In this document: positions 31,922 to 35,094 of the stretch, piece after piece
Layout: each line of letters begins with the position of its first letter
How positions within the stretch are numbered: the stretch's first letter is position 1
Assembly: GCA_039815415.1 (NCBI GenBank)
Contig: JBCBZH010000010.1
Location: 1-35,094, forward strand
DNA from: JBCBZH01 sp039815415
GTDB lineage: Bacteria > Bacteroidota > Rhodothermia > Rhodothermales > Rubricoccaceae
Direction of reading: 5' to 3'
DNA length: 35,094 nucleotides
The notes under the pieces: model-generated
Database searches by the model: none
Seen by the model: the letters and a program-made list of their open reading frames with translations, nothing else
Told to the model about the DNA's origin: nothing
Made by a program: the position numbers and the translations under genes

Positions 31922-34450
31922 CTACCGCACGACGGTCACGCGCTCGGTCCGCACCTCCTCGCCCGCCCGAAGCCGCACCACGTACACCCCCGCGGGCTGG
32001 CGATCCACGTCCCACCGCCAGCTCGAGGCGCCTGCTGGCCGACGGCCGTCGGCCAGCACCGCTACCCGGCGGCCCAGCGCGTCCACTACCTCTACGGTCA
32101 CCGCCTGCGGCTCTGCCAGCGTCACGGACACCGCCAACGAGCTGGCGACCGGGTTGGGCGAGACCACCAGCTCGAGGGCGACCTCGGCTGCGTCCTCGCT
32201 CGCCACCGCAGGCGTGAACGTGTAGTCGAAGGCCACCGTGCCGGTCTCAGGACCCTCGACGCTGTTGTCGAAGCCGGCCACACGCAGCACGTACTGCTGG
32301 CCCTCTTCTACTGGCACGTCCACCAGGCGCGAGGTCCGCACGCTCTCCGACACGTCGTCGTTGCACGCTAGCTCGTCGCTGAGCGCTGGCAGCACCGGGT
32401 TGGTGTCCGGGTAGAACGACACGACCGTGTCGAAGTCCGAGGCCGCGAAGTCGAACGACACCATGCCCGCTGCCGGAGGCCGCACGAACCACCAGACCGA
32501 GGCGCCCGTGGAGCCACCCGTCAGACACGAGGCCTCCGCCTCGCCGTCCTCGAGCGTCGCGTTCATGTTGGTGGCTGAGACCGTCTCATCGAGTGTGAGC
32601 GGGCCGAGTGCGATAGCGAACGGATCGTTGAGGGGCGGGTCGGCGAACGTCAGCTCGAACGAGATGGCGCCCTGCGCCGGGCCCGTGCCGTTGTCGAAGC
32701 CCGCCACACGGATGACGTAGATGACACCGGCCTCCACCGGAACAGCCTCCAGGCGCGAGGTGAGGACGCTTTCGACAGCATCGTCGTTGCAGGCGACCTC
32801 CGTGAGGCTCCCATCCTCGAAGGCGTAGAGCGACACGACGGTGTCAAAGGTGGAGTTGGCGAAGTCGAGCGTAGCGGTGCCTGTGACGAGGGGCTGGAAG
32901 GCCCACCAGACCGAGGCGCCGGTGGCGCCGCTGCTGAGGCACGACGCCTCCGGCTCGCCGCTATCGACCGTAGCGGCGCGGTTGGAGCCCGTGATGGTGC
33001 CGGCCCCGTTGATACGGGTGTTGGTGGCAAGCGCGTCGTTGGACGGCGGGAAGATGAACGTGTAGACCGAACCGCAGGAATCACCTTCCGCGCAGGCGTC
33101 GCCAGGGGCCCCGACGAGAGCCCGGTCGCCCGCAAGAGACACCGAGCGGCCGAACACGTCACCCGTGCTGGCGTCCGAGGCGGTGAGCTTCGCTTCCTCG
33201 ACCCACTGCGAGCCTACCGGCTGCGTCCCGTCGAAGGCGAACACGTACGCTGCGCCGCACGCGCGGCCTCCATTCGCACAGACGTCAGTAAAGGCCCCGA
33301 CGAGAGCCCGGTCGCCCGAGAGAGACACAAAGGCGCCGAACTGGTCACCCGTGCTGGCGTCCGAGGCGGTGAGCTTCGCTTCCTCGACCCAGTTGCTCCC
33401 ATCGAAGGTGAACACGTAGGCCGAACCGCATATATCACCTCCGTCCGCGCAGGCGTCGCCCGGGGCTCCGACGAGAGCACGGTCGCCCGAGAGCACCAAG
33501 ATGCCAAACTGATCGCCCGCGCTGGCGTCCGAGGCGGTGAGCTTCGCTTCCTCGATCCAGCTGCTCCCATCGAAGGTGAACACGTAGGCCGAACCGCATA
33601 TATCACCTCCGTCCGCGCAGGCGTCACCAACGGCCCCGACGAGAGCACGGTCGCCCGCAAGAGACACTGAGATGCCGAACTGGTCTATGCTGCTAGCATC
33701 GGAGGCGGTGAGCTTCGCTTCCTCGATCCACCGCGAGCCTACCGGCTGCGTCCCATCGAAGGTGAACACGTAGACCGAGCCGCAGAAATCACCGTCCGCG
33801 CAGGCGTCACCAACGGCCCCGACGAGAGCACGGTCGCCTACGAGAGATACTGAGAAGCCAAACTGATCGCCCGCGCTGGCGTCCGAGGCGGTGAGCTTCG
33901 CTTCCTCGATCCACCGCGAGCCTACCGGCTGCGTCCCATCGAAGGTGAACACGTAGGCCGAGCCGCAGAAATCACCTCCGTCCGTGCAGGCGTCGCGCGG
34001 GGCTCCGACGAGAGCACGGTCGCCCGAAAGAGACACCCAGATGCCAAATCGGTCGTCCGCGCTGGCGGCGGCGGCGGTGAGCTTCGCTTCCTCGACCCAG
34101 CTGCTCCCGTCGAAGGCGAACACGTAGGCCGAACCGCATAAATCACCTCCGTCCGCGCAGTCGTCACCAACGGCTCCGACCAGAGCCCGGTCGCCCGAGA
34201 GAGACACTGAGATGCCAAACTGGTCTCTACTGCTGGCGTCGGAGGCGTTCAGCGTCTGTTCTTCGGTGGGCACGGCGTGCGACACGGCCCGTGCGAGCGC
34301 CGTCGCAGACGAAGCAGAGGCTCCAGCGGCTTCGGCCTGCTGGGCGATCGATGCCGTGAGAGGGTTGGCAGAGACGAGTGGCTGGGCGTGGGCAGGCGTC
34401 GCCAGCCCGAGGGCGAGAAGCAGGAGACCGGAGAGTCGCAAGGCAGCCAT
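31922..34450 (-). CDS. T9SS-exported protein with seven FG-GAP-like propeller repeats and PPC-like domains
   Basis: Secreted 842-aa protein from ATG 34450 (signal MAALRLSGLLLLALGLATPAHA). Residues 62-468 hold seven near-identical ~57-residue repeats of the form EEAKLTASDAS..DQFG.SVSL.GDRALVGA..DACADGGD.CGSAYVFTFDG, which should close into one seven-bladed beta-propeller of the FG-GAP type. Each blade carries one Cys pair 6-7 residues apart (C98/C105, C155/C162, C217/C223, C278/C285, C334/C341, C391/C398, C453/C459), probably a disulfide, next to Asp residues that could bind calcium. Blade 5 lacks one residue (FGILVLSGDR). Two PPC-like domains with FDTVVS.Y and ACNDD follow, then a T9SS type A tail (VSPNPVASSLAVSV, PAGVYVVRLRAGEE). 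Likely a surface adhesin or binding protein. Confidence 0.9.
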   Translation of the reverse strand: MAALRLSGLLLLALGLATPAHAQPLVSANPLTASIAQQAEAAGASASSATALARAVSHAVPTEEQTLNASDASSRDQFGISVSLSGDRALVGAVGDDCADGGDLCGSAYVFAFDGSSWVEEAKLTAAAASADDRFGIWVSLSGDRALVGAPRDACTDGGDFCGSAYVFTFDGTQPVGSRWIEEAKLTASDASAGDQFGFSVSLVGDRALVGAVGDACADGDFCGSVYVFTFDGTQPVGSRWIEEAKLTASDASSIDQFGISVSLAGDRALVGAVGDACADGGDICGSAYVFTFDGSSWIEEAKLTASDASAGDQFGILVLSGDRALVGAPGDACADGGDICGSAYVFTFDGSNWVEEAKLTASDASTGDQFGAFVSLSGDRALVGAFTDVCANGGRACGAAYVFAFDGTQPVGSQWVEEAKLTASDASTGDVFGRSVSLAGDRALVGAPGDACAEGDSCGSVYTFIFPPSNDALATNTRINGAGTITGSNRAATVDSGEPEASCLSSGATGASVWWAFQPLVTGTATLDFANSTFDTVVSLYAFEDGSLTEVACNDDAVESVLTSRLEAVPVEAGVIYVIRVAGFDNGTGPAQGAISFELTFADPPLNDPFAIALGPLTLDETVSATNMNATLEDGEAEASCLTGGSTGASVWWFVRPPAAGMVSFDFAASDFDTVVSFYPDTNPVLPALSDELACNDDVSESVRTSRLVDVPVEEGQQYVLRVAGFDNSVEGPETGTVAFDYTFTPAVASEDAAEVALELVVSPNPVASSLAVSVTLAEPQAVTVEVVDALGRRVAVLADGRRPAGASSWRWDVDRQPAGVYVVRLRAGEEVRTERVTVVR
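33047..34267 (-). repeat. Tandem coding repeats, seven units of about 165-190 bp
   Basis: The seven propeller blades are also repeated at DNA level: the block GAGGCGGTGAGCTTCGCTTCCTCG and its flanks recur near 33178, 33364, 33532, 33703, 33886 and 34073, with a diverged copy near 34245. Spacing alternates with presence or absence of the GTQPVGSRW insert. Such similarity favours recombination that could add or remove blades. Confidence 0.85.
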
Positions 34451-34464
34451 GAGGCGAGCGGTAG

Positions 34465-34557
34465 ATGGACAGATGCAACAGCCTATCCCGGGCCACCGGC
34501 TCACGCTCTCGGATGCGTCTCAATCTCTATCGGATGCGTCTCACCGGAGTCCCAAAC
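34465..34557 (-). repeat. Duplicated ~92-bp promoter block, copy 2
   Basis: Copy of the block at 31758-31850, starting 15 nt upstream of the ATG at 34450. Within the best 90 bases only two differ. It lies between the regulator gene and the propeller gene on the minus strand. Confidence 0.85.
34506..34543 (-). promoter_or_regulatory. AraC-type operator candidate, copy 2
   Basis: CTCTCGGATGCGTCTCA at 34506-34522 and CTATCGGATGCGTCTCA at 34527-34543 (one mismatch), again with a 4-bp gap and 21-bp period. It sits at the same distance from its gene's start as copy 1. Confidence 0.65.
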
Positions 34558-34574
34558 TGGCTGTTTGGGTCGTT

Positions 34575-34617
34575 GTTCACCGTCGCCAGCCCGAGAGCAC
34601 GCCTCGAGCTGGTGAAC
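34575..34617 (-). terminator. Imperfect hairpin after the AraC-type regulator gene
   Basis: GTTCACC (34575-34581) pairs with GGTGAAC (34611-34617). Inside, AGC and CGAG pair with CTCG and GCT after a 6-nt bulge. The arms contain the 10-mer variants CGCCAGCCCG and CGAGCTGGTG. It starts 3 bp past the regulator stop on the minus strand. Same design as the hairpins at 4220 and 31872, less perfect. Confidence 0.5.
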
Positions 34618-34620
34618 GGC

Positions 34621-35094
34621 TCAGGCGTTTGCGCGCTCCCTGTACGCCGACGGCGCCACGCCGTAGCGCTCCCGAAACCGCTCCCCGAAGTGGGACACGC
34701 TCTTGAAGCCGACCGCATACGCGATCTCGCTCACGGTCCCAGCATCGGCATCCAGGAGCGCCGCCGCCCGCCCCAACCTCGCCTCGCGCAGCAGATCGAC
34801 CGGCGTCCCCTCCAGCACGCCCTCCAGGCGGCGGTAGAGCGTCGAGCGACTCATGCCGAGGGCCTCCGCGAGGTCGTCCACGGTCAGCGTCTCGTCGTCC
34901 ATCCGATCCTCGATAACCATCGCCAGCTCGGCGGCGAGGTCGCGCTGCTCGGGCGTCGCGCTGGCGAGCACCGGGACCGGTGATTCCGACGCCGTACCCT
35001 GCCAGCGCTCGCGGAGCCGCTTCCGGCTGGCGATGAGCGCATCCACCCGTGCTCGCAGCTCACTCGGTGCAAACGGCTTCGTGAGGTAGTCGTC
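34621..35094 (-). CDS. Response regulator with receiver and AraC-type DNA-binding domain (C-terminal part)
   Basis: The reading frame continues to the right window edge (158 codons), beyond the internal GTG at 35046, so the gene is cut. The first visible residues, DDYLTKPFAPSELRARVDAL, are the end of a two-component receiver domain (the conserved Lys-Pro switch). After a linker (about 30-55) comes an AraC/XylS domain with two helix-turn-helices: TVDDLAEALGMSRSTLYRRL and VSEIAYAVGFKSVSHFGERF followed by the signature RYGVAPSAYRERANA. It could be a free response regulator or the C-terminal end of a hybrid two-component sensor, which is common in Bacteroidota; the missing part would decide. Position next to two promoters with AraC-like paired repeats suggests it controls both T9SS genes. 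Confidence 0.9.
   Translation of the reverse strand, partial: DDYLTKPFAPSELRARVDALIASRKRLRERWQGTASESPVPVLASATPEQRDLAAELAMVIEDRMDDETLTVDDLAEALGMSRSTLYRRLEGVLEGTPVDLLREARLGRAAALLDADAGTVSEIAYAVGFKSVSHFGERFRERYGVAPSAYRERANA

Larger units (their letters stand above)
383..34930. repeat. Dispersed iterated 10-mer CGCCAGCTCG (about 35 exact copies)
   Basis: Exact copies found by eye. Forward starts: 383, 1036, 4243, 6699, 8089, 9255, 9944, 12041, 13187, 13529, 14102, 17973, 24098, 28012, 28394, 28847, 29322, 32016, 34921. Reverse (CGAGCTGGCG) starts: 4222, 8382, 9091, 9811, 10625, 13687, 15781, 19248, 24079, 25880, 28269, 28402, 29736, 30142, 31900, 32138. One-base variants such as CGCCAGCCCG, CGCCAGCGCG and CACCAGCTCG are also frequent. 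Copies read as RQL, ELA, ASS or RAG, so several frames are used. Long gaps without exact copies: 1046-4221, 4253-6698 and 19258-24078. Confidence 0.85.

Noticed and set aside
33047..34267. CRISPR-like periodic repeats
   Set aside because: Units are 165-190 bp, in frame, and encode propeller blades; there are no short repeats with unique spacers.
1..35094. Mobile element, integrase, prophage or tRNA attachment site
   Set aside because: No transposase or integrase motifs, terminal inverted repeats or tRNA-like sequence found on either strand.

Overview
High-GC bacterial DNA whose proteins point to the Bacteroidota/Rhodothermota side of the tree. There is a TonB-dependent receptor with an N-terminal carboxypeptidase-regulatory-like domain, and two secreted proteins ending in a type IX secretion (T9SS, type A) sorting domain. 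The high GC together with T9SS suggests a Rhodothermia-type lineage (Rubricoccus/Rubrivirga/Rhodothermus-like). This is inference from content, not a database match.

Layout. 1-1303 (-): N-terminal part of a TonB-dependent receptor that runs off the left edge. 1606-4197 (+): a lipoprotein-like sensor kinase, a NarL-type response regulator and a small lipoprotein, in DNA that looks less GC-rich than the rest. 4336-5954 (-): acpP then fabF, with a hairpin between them. 6189-21422 (+): a 15 kb surface-glycan cluster of tightly packed, often overlapping genes. It holds four ordinary glycosyltransferases (three GT2, one GT4), two paralogous GT2-like proteins without a DXD motif, a HemY/UGM-like FAD enzyme, a Gfo/Idh/MocA dehydrogenase, a degenerate alkaline-phosphatase-superfamily protein, an extended SDR, a Wzx-type flippase, a sulfotransferase and a GT-C-like membrane protein. 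The product is probably a sulfated exopolysaccharide or glycolipid. 21479-22693 (+): metK. 22800-29814 (+): four closely packed genes of unrecognised function: a polytopic membrane protein, an 1176-residue membrane/coiled-coil/glycine-rich protein, and two double-zinc-ribbon proteins. 29923-35094 (-): the end of a receiver-AraC regulator, then two T9SS-exported proteins, one with a seven-fold FG-GAP-like propeller.

Two signals are not explained by the genes. (1) The 10-mer CGCCAGCTCG occurs about 35 times exactly (about one per kb, both orientations, several reading frames), with many one-base variants. Inverted pairs of it form the hairpins after several genes, and one copy is the entire 10-bp spacer between two genes. 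This resembles DNA uptake sequences or other highly iterated motifs. (2) Both T9SS genes carry a near-identical block of about 92 bp at the same distance upstream. It contains two 17-bp direct repeats separated by 4 bp, the geometry of an AraC-type operator, directly downstream of an AraC-type regulator gene.

No tRNA, rRNA, CRISPR array, insertion sequence or integrase was seen.
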